From contig JADIZR010000003.1 in the NCBI GenBank assembly GCA_016704655.1, forward strand, positions 228,152-292,151: a DNA stretch of 64,000 nt, in the 5' to 3' direction. The notes beneath the pieces were generated by a model that was not told the origin of the DNA, made no database searches, and saw nothing but the letters and a program-made list of their open reading frames with translations. How positions within the stretch are numbered: the first letter of the stretch is position 1; each line of letters begins with the position of its first letter. This document shows positions 15,679-24,180 of the stretch, piece by piece. Both the position numbers and the translations under genes were made by a program. Origin of the DNA: Pseudomonadota bacterium (GTDB taxonomy: Bacteria; Pseudomonadota; Gammaproteobacteria; Steroidobacterales; Steroidobacteraceae).

Positions 15679-18600
15679 CTACACGACTCTGCCGCAAGGC
15701 GCAGTGGTGGCCTCACCCGCCCAACACAACGTATTCACCAACGCGATCTCCCCCGGCGTCTTGCACCGCACGTCTAACAGCCTGGGATTCGCCACCACAA
15801 TACTCAGGCACCGCGCCCGCGATATCGCCACGTTCAGCCGATTCTTGCTGAACAGAAACTCCAGATGTCTCGGCAGGTCCTCCTCGCTCGAGGTCGTCAT
15901 CGACACAATCGACGCCGCCGCTTCCTGGCCCTGGAACTTGTCCACGGTGCCCACGCGCGCATTCGCCGGCAGCGTCCGCTGCAGCAGCTTCATCTGCAGG
16001 TTGTAAGGCGCGACGACCAGGATGTCATCCGCGGTGATGCTCCGCTTTTTCCCCTCGCGATCGATCCATGAGGCCTGCTTAAGCAGGCTCTGGTAGATCC
16101 GCTCGATCTCTTGCGCTTCCTCCGCGGACTTCTGCCCGCAGCCGGCATGGTCCATCGGCCAGAACACCACGCCCGTGGGCTGCAGGGCAGGGTGCGGCTT
16201 AGTGCCCAGCACCAGGGTCTGGTTCGCGTTCTTGCGCTCAGGCTCCAGGCGCCCGTCGTACACGGCGTCCGAGATGAACCGGCACACGTCGGGGCACATG
16301 CGCCACGTGGTGGGCAGGAAGATGCCGCGGTCGGGCGGCACGGTCGCGAGCCCGTCCAGCAGGTATTCCAGCGTCGATTCGCCCGAGCGCCCGGGGTGCG
16401 TGCCCTGGATCGGCTGGCTCAGCTGCATCTGGTCGCCCAGCAGCACGATGTTCTTCGCACAGGCTCCGATGGCGGCCAGGTTGGCCACGGACACCTGGCC
16501 GGCCTCGTCCACGAACAGGTAGTCGTACTGCTGGTCGGCGGCGGGGTCGGCGAACAGCCACGCGGTGCCGCCCATCAGTTGCCAGTCCGGGTGCAACGCG
16601 CCCTGGGTGTTGTCCACGTCCAGGATCAGCTGGCCGTTGAGGTAACTGCCCGCGTCCCGCGCAGTCGACCTCTTGCCGGCCCGCACGTGCTTCTGTCCGT
16701 TCTCGATCAGCACCTCCTCGACGGCCTCGAGCAGGTTGTTGATGGCCTTGTGGCTATTCGACGAGACGGCCACGCGCTTGCCGTCCGCGAGCAGCGCCGC
16801 GATCACGTGCGAGCCGGTGTACGTCTTGCCCGCGCCGGGCGGTCCCTGGATGAACAGGTAGCTGCCGTCGAGGCGGCGCACGGCGTCGATGGTCTGTGCC
16901 AATGGCGCGCTGGGGTCGCTGACGATTGGCTCGCCGGGCTTGCGTCCCGTGAGTCGCGGAATCTGCTTTTCCAGGTACGCTTCGACCGCACGGTAACGGT
17001 GATCGCCATCGGCCACGCTCTGGCCGACGCGGAGCAGGGCCTGCTTGATGACCTCTGCCGTGAGTGGGCCATCCTTGCCCAGGCTCAGGCGATCGGGCAG
17101 CGGTCCGTGCTTGCGGGCCAGCGAGAGCCGTACCCGGCGCCGGTCTTCGTCGATTTCGACCAGGGTCACCTTGAGACCGGTCGGGTGTTCGAGCCAGACG
17201 GTTTTGTCCCCGGCGTCGAACTTGATCTCCTGCGCCGGGTATTCGTATTCGTCGACCATCGTGCCCGGCACGCGCACCAGGCCTGCGATCGCATCGACGC
17301 TCTCGAGCAGGTCGTCGAACGTGAGCTCGGTGCGCGCGAACATCTCCCACCACTGCGGCTTCTCCGATCGGCGGTGGAATTCGAGCAGGTCGGCCACCAC
17401 TTCGCGGGCGGGTGCTTCTGAGACGGACAACGCGCGGCGCACGGCATCAACCCGGTCGAGGTAGCCCTGCAACTTGGCCGAAGGCAGGCCCGCACGCGGC
17501 AGCACGGTGCCCGGCGGCGGTGGGGGCGAGCCGGCTTCTACGTTCTCGCCGCCGCGCCAGCGCATGTCCTTGGGCCGCAGCGTGATCAGCCACTGGTGCA
17601 GCTGCTGCGTCGACTCCACGTCGTCCTCGTTGTAGCGCTCGATCTTCTCGAGCAGTGCATTGTCGCCGGTCTCGAGGTAACGCTCGTAGTAGACGATGCT
17701 GGCGCCGGCGGTCTGCACGTCGCCTTGGCGCGCGCGGCGGTAGAACTTCTCGATGTCCTTGATCGAGTACGAAGGCGTCGAGGCACGGATCGCCTCGCGC
17801 ACCACCTTGTACAGGTCCACCAGGCGCCGCTCACGCAGGCACGTGTCCAGCAGCGCCTCGCGCGTGCTGTGGCGGCCCGAGAGTTTCTTGAGCGCCGTCT
17901 CCTCGTAGGACGCGTAGTGGTACACGTGCAGGCTTGGGTACTGCGCCGTGCGTTGATCCAGCCAGTCCATCAGCTGCTCGAACGCGGCCTTTTCCTCGGC
18001 GGGCGAGTGGGCCCAGAAGCCTTTGAACTTGAAGGTGCCCTTTTCGCGGTAGTAGACGCCGAAGAGGTACTCGAGCCCGTCGTCGCCGTAGAGCGGGTCC
18101 CCTTCCATGTCGAAATAGACGTCGCCTTCGTCGGGCGGCGGCAGCAATGCGAAGCCGCGGGGTTCGCCGTCGGGATGTTCGACCAGCGTGTAGTGCAGCT
18201 CGCCGGTCTCGCGGCCGCGCAGTTGCATGGCGGCTTGCTCACGCAGCCTGGTCAGCGACGGTTCTGCCAGGTGAGGAACGGCTGCGGTCGGACTCAAGTT
18301 TGCGAGCGCCTCGAGTGTCCTGACGCCGGCCACTTCGAGCTTGTGCACCTGGCTCGAACGGATGCCGGCCACCTGGTGCAGGCTGTCCTCATCCGCGCGT
18401 TGCTGCGTGCAACGGTCGTTCCAGTGGCACTGCGGGCACTTGGAGCACGGAGTGGGGCGGGTGGTGATCTCGGTCGAGGCGTTGGCGATTGTCTGCGTGA
18501 AGCGGCCGAGCAGCCGGCGGAAGTACCGTGAGTACTCGTTGCACGTGAACGTCACCTGCTCGCGCGTGCCGAGTACCACGTGCATCGCGTGCGGGTCGAG

Positions 18601-19101
18601 CTGCTGCACCCGGGCCAGCAGGTCGCCATAGAACGCCAGCTGCAGCACGTACGACGCCTTCGCGTGGCGGCCGAGCTTGGTGTCGATGACTTCGTAGCTG
18701 AAGTCGCCGAGCGCGGAGGGGCGCGGCACCTTGCGCAGGAAGTCCGCGTGGCCGACCAGATTGCCGTCCAGGAAGGTGGCTTGATAGATGAGGTCGGCGC
18801 CGGAGTGCAGGGCGTCGAGAGTTGCAGCGGCAGACTTGGCTGGGTTGCTTGGTCTCTTCTCGATTTTGACGACGGTGCCGCCGGTGCGCTGCACGTCGAG
18901 TTTCAGGTCGGCCAGGTAAGAGGCTTCGAATTCGTTGCCGCGTTTGAAGAGCAGCTCGGCGTGCTCGTCGGGTTGGGTCCGCTGTGCTCTCAAAGCCTTG
19001 TCGTCGAGCGCGCGCAGGTCGAGTGCTGACAGGTGCGCGCACTCGTGGAAGTTCACGAGGTCGGTGGCGGAGAGCAGGATTTGAGAGCCCAGAAGCTGCA
19101 T
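15679..19101 (-). CDS. TM0106-type RecB-like nuclease, RNase H-like domain and SF1 helicase fusion
   Basis: The 1140-residue protein starts with a PD-(D/E)XK nuclease: GHADFLRK, then YEVIDTKLGRH and the QLAFY motif. A probable Fe-S cluster is formed by Cys21 and CSKCPQCHWNDRC (219-231), as in Dna2/AddB. A DEDD/RNase H-like domain follows, starting YFDMEGDPLYG (~327). A Dna2/AAA_11-AAA_12 type helicase ends the protein, with GPPGAGKTYTG (~750) and FVDEAGQVS (~865). This is the TM0106 family. It is the first gene of the reverse-strand locus with SprT and the HIT-PLD helicase. The start at 19101 fits the conserved N-terminus. The 160 bases up to 19265 show no gene. Confidence 0.88.
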   Translation of the reverse strand: MQLLGSQILLSATDLVNFHECAHLSALDLRALDDKALRAQRTQPDEHAELLFKRGNEFEASYLADLKLDVQRTGGTVVKIEKRPSNPAKSAAATLDALHSGADLIYQATFLDGNLVGHADFLRKVPRPSALGDFSYEVIDTKLGRHAKASYVLQLAFYGDLLARVQQLDPHAMHVVLGTREQVTFTCNEYSRYFRRLLGRFTQTIANASTEITTRPTPCSKCPQCHWNDRCTQQRADEDSLHQVAGIRSSQVHKLEVAGVRTLEALANLSPTAAVPHLAEPSLTRLREQAAMQLRGRETGELHYTLVEHPDGEPRGFALLPPPDEGDVYFDMEGDPLYGDDGLEYLFGVYYREKGTFKFKGFWAHSPAEEKAAFEQLMDWLDQRTAQYPSLHVYHYASYEETALKKLSGRHSTREALLDTCLRERRLVDLYKVVREAIRASTPSYSIKDIEKFYRRARQGDVQTAGASIVYYERYLETGDNALLEKIERYNEDDVESTQQLHQWLITLRPKDMRWRGGENVEAGSPPPPPGTVLPRAGLPSAKLQGYLDRVDAVRRALSVSEAPAREVVADLLEFHRRSEKPQWWEMFARTELTFDDLLESVDAIAGLVRVPGTMVDEYEYPAQEIKFDAGDKTVWLEHPTGLKVTLVEIDEDRRRVRLSLARKHGPLPDRLSLGKDGPLTAEVIKQALLRVGQSVADGDHRYRAVEAYLEKQIPRLTGRKPGEPIVSDPSAPLAQTIDAVRRLDGSYLFIQGPPGAGKTYTGSHVIAALLADGKRVAVSSNSHKAINNLLEAVEEVLIENGQKHVRAGKRSTARDAGSYLNGQLILDVDNTQGALHPDWQLMGGTAWLFADPAADQQYDYLFVDEAGQVSVANLAAIGACAKNIVLLGDQMQLSQPIQGTHPGRSGESTLEYLLDGLATVPPDRGIFLPTTWRMCPDVCRFISDAVYDGRLEPERKNANQTLVLGTKPHPALQPTGVVFWPMDHAGCGQKSAEEAQEIERIYQSLLKQASWIDREGKKRSITADDILVVAPYNLQMKLLQRTLPANARVGTVDKFQGQEAAASIVSMTTSSEEDLPRHLEFLFSKNRLNVAISRARCLSIVVANPRLLDVRCKTPGEIALVNTLCWAGEATTAPCGRVV

Positions 19102-19265
19102 TCAGAAGTGATTATTTTTCATTGAGTTATACGTGGAAGTTAAAGCGTGCCCGTCACTCAGTTGGGGGAGCAGCCGTGGGAGTCTGCATTACAGTAGGCT
19201 CGTGAGGTGAGCTTGCTGCGGCAAAGGCGGCAAGTCGTACGAAGAACGCGTCAGGGGGGAGAACG

Positions 19266-21227
19266 ATGCGCAGAGCTCTATTGGCCACGCTGCTGGCCCT
19301 GTTGGCCGGATGCGGCAAGAACACCGGCGTCGGCGGCACCGCCGGTGACGCCATGCCGGCCACGCTGCAGGCCAACGAGCAGATGGCGACCGAACTCGAG
19401 CTCGACGACCCACAGGATTTCGAGGACGCCAGGCGTGGTCTGATCGCGCGCCCAGAGGGCAGGATCCTGTCGGCCGATGGCTCGACGGTGCTGATCGACT
19501 TCGATGCCTACAAGTTCGTCGACGGCAAGGCGCCACCCACCGTCAACCCGAGCCTGTGGCGGCACGCGGTGCTGAATGCGCAGATCGGGCTGTTCAAGGT
19601 CACCGACGGCATCTGGCAGCTGCGCGGCTTCGACATCGCCAACATGACGCTGATCGAAGGCAAGACTGGCTTCATCGTCGTCGACCCGCTCACCGCACGC
19701 GAGAGTGCCTCCGCGGCGCTGGCGTTCGCGCGCAAGCATCTGGGCGACAAGCCGGTGTCGGGCATCGTCTTCACGCACAGCCACGCCGACCACTTTGGCG
19801 GCGCACTGGGCGTCGCCTCGGCGCAGGAGGTGGTCCAGCGCAGTATCCCGGTCGTTGCGCCCGCCGGCTTCATCGAAGAAGCGACCAGCGAGAACCTCCT
19901 CGTCGGCACGGCCATGGCGCGGCGTTCGATGTACCAGTTCGGCAAGAACCTTGAGCGCTCACCGAAGGGCAATGTCGACACGGGCCTGGGCAAGAACATC
20001 GTCTACGGCGCGATCGGCGTGCTGCTGCCTACGCAGCTGATCACCACGCCCGAGCAGGAACTGGTGATCGACGGCGTGCGCTTCGTGTTCCACAACGTCC
20101 CCGGCGCCGAGGCGCCGGCCGAGCTCACGTTCTCGATCCCGGACAAGAAGGCCTACGGTGGCGCCGAGAACCTGGCGCAGACCATGCACAACCTGCTCCC
20201 GGTGCGCGGTGCCAAGGTGCGCGACTCGCTGCAATGGTCGACCTACCTGCAGGAGGTCATCGACAACCTGGGCGACGCCGAGGTCTATTTCGGCCAGCAC
20301 AACTGGCCGGTGTGGGGCAACGCGCGCATCGTCGACTTCATCACCAAGCACCGCGACGTGTACAAGTACATGCACGACCAGACCGTGCGCCTGATCAACG
20401 CCGGCCACACGCCGCGCGAGATCGCCGAGCTGGTCAAGCTGCCGCCGTCGCTGGCGTCCTACTTCGGCGCGCGTGGCTACTACGGCGACCTGCGCCACAA
20501 CGTCAAGGCGATCTACCAGTTCTATCTCGGGGCCTACGACGGCAACCCCGCCAACCTCAACCCGCTGCCGCCGCAGGAATCGGCCCAGCGCTGGCTCGAT
20601 CTGATCGGGGGTGCGGACAAGGCCGTCGCCGCCGCACAGACGGCTTACGACCAGGGCGACTACCGCTGGGCAGCCGAGCTGCTGAACCATGCGGTCTTCG
20701 GCGCCCCCGAGCACAAGGGCGCAAAGGAAATGCTCGCGCGCACCTACGAGCAGCTGGGCTACATGGCCGAGGCCGCGACCTGGCGCAACAGTTACCTCAC
20801 GGCGGCGATGGAGCTGCGCGAAGGGCCGCCGCAGAAGGGCATCGATCGCTCCTCCCTGATCGACATGCTGCAGCAGACACCGATCGAGCGCTTCCTCGAA
20901 GCCATGGCGGCCGGGCTCGACGGTCCCGCCGCCGATGGCAAGAACCTGAAGGTCAACCTGGTACTGACCGACATCGAGGAGTCCTACGTGCTGTGGATCG
21001 AGAACGCGGTGCTGCACTTCAAGAAGGCGGTCCCCGCGACCGATGCCAACGCGACCCTGACACTGACCAAGCCGATCTTCATCAGGATGATGACCGGCAC
21101 GGCGGGCGTCCAGGACACCCTGCTCAGCGACGACCTCGAGATCGATGGCAGCCAGATCGACCTGGTGCGCTTCTTCACGCTGTTCGACAAGGCGCCGGGC
21201 ACCTTCGCGATCGTGACGACGGAGTAG
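19266..21227 (+). CDS. Alkyl sulfatase (metallo-beta-lactamase fold), lipoprotein form
   Basis: The 653-residue protein has a lipobox LALLAGCGK. A binuclear-zinc metallo-beta-lactamase domain carries the signature HSHADHFGG (171-179). A helical dimerisation region lies around residues 370-510 (ESAQRWLDLIGGADKAV, RWAAELLNHAVF), and a C-terminal SCP2-like hydrophobic-binding domain follows from about 535. This is the SdsA1/BDS1 alkyl-sulfatase architecture. It would hydrolyse long-chain alkyl sulfate esters at the cell envelope. GGGGAGA precedes the ATG. Confidence 0.92.
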   Translation: MRRALLATLLALLAGCGKNTGVGGTAGDAMPATLQANEQMATELELDDPQDFEDARRGLIARPEGRILSADGSTVLIDFDAYKFVDGKAPPTVNPSLWRHAVLNAQIGLFKVTDGIWQLRGFDIANMTLIEGKTGFIVVDPLTARESASAALAFARKHLGDKPVSGIVFTHSHADHFGGALGVASAQEVVQRSIPVVAPAGFIEEATSENLLVGTAMARRSMYQFGKNLERSPKGNVDTGLGKNIVYGAIGVLLPTQLITTPEQELVIDGVRFVFHNVPGAEAPAELTFSIPDKKAYGGAENLAQTMHNLLPVRGAKVRDSLQWSTYLQEVIDNLGDAEVYFGQHNWPVWGNARIVDFITKHRDVYKYMHDQTVRLINAGHTPREIAELVKLPPSLASYFGARGYYGDLRHNVKAIYQFYLGAYDGNPANLNPLPPQESAQRWLDLIGGADKAVAAAQTAYDQGDYRWAAELLNHAVFGAPEHKGAKEMLARTYEQLGYMAEAATWRNSYLTAAMELREGPPQKGIDRSSLIDMLQQTPIERFLEAMAAGLDGPAADGKNLKVNLVLTDIEESYVLWIENAVLHFKKAVPATDANATLTLTKPIFIRMMTGTAGVQDTLLSDDLEIDGSQIDLVRFFTLFDKAPGTFAIVTTE

Positions 21228-21266
21228 GGCGCGCGTGCCGGGTCGCCGTGGTGCTTGTCGGGCAAT

Positions 21267-21614
21267 GCGGGTCGTACGAGCAGTTTGGCGCGCCGACGAC
21301 TGAAGGAGATGCTGGATGGCGGTTCGTAAGGTGATCGCACGCAATCCGCGAGAGCTGGCAGGTGTTCTCGGGCTGTCTGGCGCCGAGCACGCCGCGCTAC
21401 GCGTTCAGTTTGAACTGGTGGAGGAGATCGGCAGGGAGCTCAAGCGCGTTGGCCTGACTCATGCCGCGCTGGCCAGGCTTGCGCAGACATCGCGCCCTCG
21501 GGTGACCGCAATCCTGAATGGCAATCTCGAAGGCGTATCGACAGACCTCCTGCTCCGCCTGTTGGGAGTGCTGGGCGTTAGGGTGGAACTTAAGTTTCGA
21601 CGGGCGGCCTGACG
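21267..21614 (+). repeat. Direct repeat R1, copy 1 (XRE gene plus promoter)
   Basis: This ~348-base segment recurs at 23817-24164 at a constant offset of 2550 bases with only a few substitutions and no indel that I can see. It includes 49 bases upstream of the XRE gene (GTCGTACGAGCAGTTTGGCG and following) and the whole gene. Confidence 0.85.
21316..21612 (+). CDS. XRE-family antitoxin-like regulator, copy 1
   Basis: The 98-residue protein has a helix-turn-helix of the HTH_37/HigA type: LTHAALARLAQTSRPRVTAIL, read as two helices, followed by STDLLLRLLGVLGVRVELKF. Such proteins are usually the antitoxin half of RelE/HigB-type modules. No toxin gene lies immediately upstream or downstream. GAAGGAG lies seven bases before the ATG. 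It differs from copy 2 (23866) at only three residues (10, 11 and 16). Confidence 0.82.
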   Translation: MAVRKVIARNPRELAGVLGLSGAEHAALRVQFELVEEIGRELKRVGLTHAALARLAQTSRPRVTAILNGNLEGVSTDLLLRLLGVLGVRVELKFRRAA

Positions 21615-21901
21615 ACTCAGGGCTCGCACCTGGTGGCAGCTGGTCCTGCATCACGAGCCGAATGGGCTCGATGGCCGACAACCGAGCTCACGCCGGTGAG
21701 CAGCGGCCGCTTCCTGCCTGCCAATGGCTCGCCGTTGCCTTGGTAAAACAATTATTTTTCAGCGGGTTATGCACGGAAGCCAAAACACGACTCGTGGGGT
21801 GAGCTTTCATTTCTGCAGGTTCCGGCAAGGAATCCGGTTGGATTGCGGGACGCATGGCAAGCAGCATTGGGTTCGCCAGGTCGGCTGTGAGACGGCAAAG
21901 A

Positions 21902-21918
21902 ATGGCATAATTTGCCAT
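21902..21918. promoter_or_regulatory. Inverted repeat upstream of parDE (candidate operator)
   Basis: ATGGCA and TGCCAT are separated by TAATT; CATAAT could serve as a -10 element. It lies 23 bases before the ParD start, where ParD autorepression is normally exerted. Confidence 0.4.
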
Positions 21919-21941
21919 CACTCGATGCACAGGTGGTCGCC

Positions 21942-22234
21942 ATGGCTATGAACGTTTCGCTAACCCCAAGGCTTGAAGAAATGGTCCAGGAACACGTGCG
22001 GTCGGGCCGGTACTCGTCCGCCAGCGAGGTGATCCGCGCGGCCTTGAGGCTGCTCGAGGATCACGAGCGGGAGCAGGCTGTCCGGTTCGAGCAACTCAAG
22101 GCAGACGTGCAGAAAGGCATCGATCAGTTAGATGCAGGTCAGTCGCGCGAGCTCACCGACGAAGTTTTGAAGAGATCAAAGCTCGCGGTCGCGCTGAGCT
22201 GGCGCGGCGCAGGGGCAAGTCTGTCGGCGGCTGA
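21942..22234 (+). pseudogene. parD: ParD-family antitoxin with a late one-base frameshift
   Basis: The first ~75 residues are a typical ParD: MNVSLTPRLEEMVQEHV, then GRYSSASEVIRAALRLLEDHE (ribbon-helix-helix). The frame breaks at TTTT (22165-22168). One extra T would give ELTDEVFEEIKARGRAELA and a stop at 22232-22234 that overlaps the parE ATG as TGATG, the usual coupling. As given, the frame runs on to 22337. I infer a sequencing error or recent mutation. The DNA-binding part is intact in either case. Confidence 0.8.
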
Positions 22235-22524
22235 TGGCGCGAATCGTCCAATCCCCCGCAGCGGAAGACGATCTGCTCGAGATCTGGATGGGTCTCGCTG
22301 CAAACAACGTATCCGCTGCCCAGCGCTTATTGAATGATCTCCGCGCTGCCACGCAACTGTTGGCAACGCAACCACTGATCGGGAAAGCTCGCCGTGAATT
22401 CGGCGCCGGGATCAGGAGCTTTCCCGTGAGGGACTACGTCCTCGTCTATCGACCAATCCTGGGCGGCGTGGAACTGGTGCGCGTGGTGCATGGCGCGCGC
22501 GACCTTGAGCGGGTGTTGTCGTGA
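22234..22524 (+). CDS. parE: ParE-family toxin
   Basis: The 96-residue product has the RelE/ParE fold signature: VQSPAAEDDLLEIW at the N-terminus, LIGKARREFGAGIRSFPVRDYVLVYR in pieces, and the C-terminal VVHGARDLERVL. ParE members inhibit DNA gyrase. It appears complete. It follows parD with the expected TGATG overlap if the parD frameshift is repaired. Confidence 0.87.
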   Translation: MARIVQSPAAEDDLLEIWMGLAANNVSAAQRLLNDLRAATQLLATQPLIGKARREFGAGIRSFPVRDYVLVYRPILGGVELVRVVHGARDLERVLS

Positions 22525-22551
22525 AGCGACGGAGGGAGTGGCTCTAAGCAT

Positions 22552-22561
22552 GCAATATTGC
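22552..22561. promoter_or_regulatory. Palindrome upstream of an antitoxin gene
   Basis: GCAATATTGC is a perfect ten-base palindrome about 20 bases before the next antitoxin start. It fits an operator position, but short palindromes also occur by chance. Confidence 0.3.
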
Positions 22562-22581
22562 GGGGGCTATACTCCGTCGGG

Positions 22582-22815
22582 ATGAGCAGCAGGTCACTCA
22601 AGGAAATGCCAGGCATCGAGTTCGTCGTCGATGCGCGGGGCCGCCGAAAGTCCGTGGTGATAGACCTCAGTCGTCACGGTGCGCTCTGGGAAGACCTGTT
22701 CGATGCCTACGTCGCCCAGAAGCGACGCGCCGAGCCACGACAGTCCCTGTCCAAGGTTAAGACGTTGGTCCAGTCCGCACCGAAGCGGCGGACCGGTGGC
22801 CGGCTACAAAGTTAG
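22582..22815 (+). CDS. Antitoxin-like protein of a RelE-type module
   Basis: The 77-residue protein includes MPGIEFVVDARGRRKSVVIDL and LWEDLFDAYVAQKR. This is a recurrent antitoxin pattern that precedes RelE-family toxins in many genomes. The C-terminal QSLSKVKTLV tail overlaps the toxin remnant by 20 bases. A piece of this 3' region is duplicated at 24181-24264. The antitoxin is intact while the toxin is not. Confidence 0.65.
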   Translation: MSSRSLKEMPGIEFVVDARGRRKSVVIDLSRHGALWEDLFDAYVAQKRRAEPRQSLSKVKTLVQSAPKRRTGGRLQS

Positions 22816-22839
22816 CGCCGCGCGCTCCGCCCGAAAGGG
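22756..22839 (+). repeat. Direct repeat R2, copy 1
   Basis: About 84 bases covering the end of the antitoxin gene and the start of the toxin remnant match 24181-24264 at most positions, including CGGCTACAAAGTTAGCG. It is a second duplicated block in the same neighbourhood as R1. Confidence 0.75.
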
Positions 22840-22924
22840 CCTCCAGGCAATGGATCGGCTGGATTCGCTGCGAATCATTTCCCGGCTCGAATCACTTGCC
22901 CAGAATCCCCGGCCTCCCGGGTGA
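22796..22924 (+). pseudogene. Truncated RelE-family toxin
   Basis: From GTG 22796 the frame encodes VAGYKVSAARSARKGLQ and IISRLESLAQNPRPPG, the N-terminal half of a RelE toxin. A stop follows at 22922-22924. The continuing frame shows only AKLEG, a faint trace of the normal 'KLxG' motif, then no similarity. The catalytic C-terminal half (usually LWRIRxGDYRVIY-like) is missing. It is a dead toxin beside an intact antitoxin. Confidence 0.65.
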
Positions 22925-22981
22925 GCAAAGCTGGAAGGCGCCCGCCAGTTGCTGGATTGGCCAGCAGCCCACGCAGGTGCT

Positions 22982-23015
22982 AAAGTAATACCGTTAACTA
23001 CTTAAGTATTACTTT
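22982..23015. promoter_or_regulatory. Perfect inverted repeat before the AbrB-PIN module
   Basis: AAAGTAATAC and GTATTACTTT are perfect ten-base arms with a 14-base spacer, ending two bases before the ATG. AbrB/MazE-type antitoxins repress their own operons by binding such palindromes, so this is a strong operator candidate. It stands out as an AT-rich patch. Confidence 0.6.
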
Positions 23016-23016
23016 C

Positions 23017-23268
23017 ATGGCAAACAACGTCACCTCCAAGGGCCAGGTCACGATTCCGAAGAAGGTGCGGGATCGGCTCGGGATCGTGGCCGGATCCGCG
23101 GTTGCCTTCGAGCTCACCGACGCCGGGGAGGTCGTGCTGCGGCCGGTGGCGCGCGGTGGCGGCCACCGGCCCGCGCGGCAGCCCAAGAGCCGTTTTGCGA
23201 AGCTGCGCGGGCGGGCCACGGTAAAGATGCGGACCGAGGAGATCCTGGCGCTGACCCGCGGTCGGTGA
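23017..23268 (+). CDS. AbrB/SpoVT-type antitoxin (VapB-like)
   Basis: The 83-residue product starts with a swapped-hairpin AbrB domain: VTSKGQVTIPKKVRDRLGI, then AVAFELTDAGEVVLRPV. The C-terminal tail (RFAKLRGRATVKM) probably wraps the PIN toxin encoded eight bases downstream. A perfect inverted repeat sits directly upstream. The module looks complete. Confidence 0.88.
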   Translation: MANNVTSKGQVTIPKKVRDRLGIVAGSAVAFELTDAGEVVLRPVARGGGHRPARQPKSRFAKLRGRATVKMRTEEILALTRGR

Positions 23269-23275
23269 GGGCGTC

Positions 23276-23686
23276 GTGATTCTCGTTGATACCAACGTCC
23301 TGCTGGACGTGGTCGAGGACGATCCGACCTGGGCGGACTGGTCGCAGCGTCAGCTCGACGCCGCGAGCCTGCGTGGGCCAATCTGCATCAATCCGGTGAT
23401 CTATGCCGAGCTGTCGATGGCGTTTGCGCGCATTGAGGAGCTCGAGGCAGTCGTTACGGACGGTGGGCTCGAGGTCGAGGAGATTCCGCGCGAGGCGCTG
23501 TTCCTGGCGGGCAAGGTGTACCTCGGCTACCGGCAGCGCAGTCGATCGACGGTGAAGCGTAACGTGCTGCCGGACTTCTTCATCGGCGCGCACGCGGCGG
23601 TGCGTGGCCTGCCGATCCTTACGCGGGACGTCGCACGGTTCGGGACGTATTTCCCGACGGTGGAACTCATCACTCCGAAGCGATGA
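23276..23686 (+). CDS. PIN-domain toxin (VapC-like)
   Basis: PIN-domain RNases of the VapC type cleave tRNA or rRNA with Mg2+. The 136 residues have the acidic set Asp5 (VDTNVLLD), Glu45 (YAELSMAF), Asp100 (LPDFFIGAHA) and Asp118 (LTRDVARF). The GTG start at 23276 lies just after the antitoxin stop. It appears intact. Confidence 0.9.
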   Translation: MILVDTNVLLDVVEDDPTWADWSQRQLDAASLRGPICINPVIYAELSMAFARIEELEAVVTDGGLEVEEIPREALFLAGKVYLGYRQRSRSTVKRNVLPDFFIGAHAAVRGLPILTRDVARFGTYFPTVELITPKR

Positions 23687-23816
23687 TTGTGCCGATTGGT
23701 CCCGGCGAATCATTTCTCGAAAAATTCGCGATGAATGCAGACAGCGTGCCAGTCGCTGGTGCAACAGCATGACGGGTGTCACGCCACTTCCAGTAATGTA
23801 CCGGATCTGGGACAAC

Positions 23817-24164
23817 GCGGGTCGTACGAGCAGTTTGGCGCGCCGACGACTGAAGGAGACGCTGGATGGCGGTTCGTAAGGTGATCGCACGCAGCTCGCG
23901 AGAGCTGGCAGCTGTTCTCGGGCTGTCAGGCGCCGAGCACGCCGCGCTGCGCGTTCAGTTTGAGCTTGTGGAGGAGATCGGCAGGGAGCTCAAGCGCGTT
24001 GGCCTGACTCATGCCGCGCTGGCCAGGCTTGCGCAGACATCGCGCCCTCGGGTGACCGCAATCCTGAATGGCAATCTCGAAGGCGTATCGACAGACCTCC
24101 TGCTCCGCTTGTTGGGAGTGCTGGGAGTTCGGGTGGAACTGAAGTTTCGACGGGCGGCCTGACG
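23817..24164 (+). repeat. Direct repeat R1, copy 2 (XRE gene plus promoter)
   Basis: This is the second copy of the block at 21267-21614, with identical spacing between promoter region and gene. The high identity implies a recent duplication. Recombination between the copies would delete parDE and the AbrB-PIN pair. Confidence 0.85.
23866..24162 (+). CDS. XRE-family antitoxin-like regulator, copy 2
   Basis: This 98-residue protein is identical to copy 1 (21316) except at residues 10, 11 and 16. It has the same helix-turn-helix, the same GAAGGAG ribosome-binding site and the same 49-base upstream segment. With both promoter regions shared, the two copies are probably regulated alike and may cross-regulate. 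Confidence 0.82.
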   Translation: MAVRKVIARSSRELAAVLGLSGAEHAALRVQFELVEEIGRELKRVGLTHAALARLAQTSRPRVTAILNGNLEGVSTDLLLRLLGVLGVRVELKFRRAA

Positions 24165-24180
24165 AATCGTCCGCGGCCTG

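Noticed and set aside
16111..17421. 436-residue forward open frame inside the RecB-like helicase gene
   Set aside because: It is antisense to conserved helicase motifs and has no protein family resemblance.
19128..21780. ATTATTTTTCA-type short similarity between 19128-19160 and 21748-21781
   Set aside because: Only about three quarters of ~34 bases agree and no function or boundary supports a real repeat.
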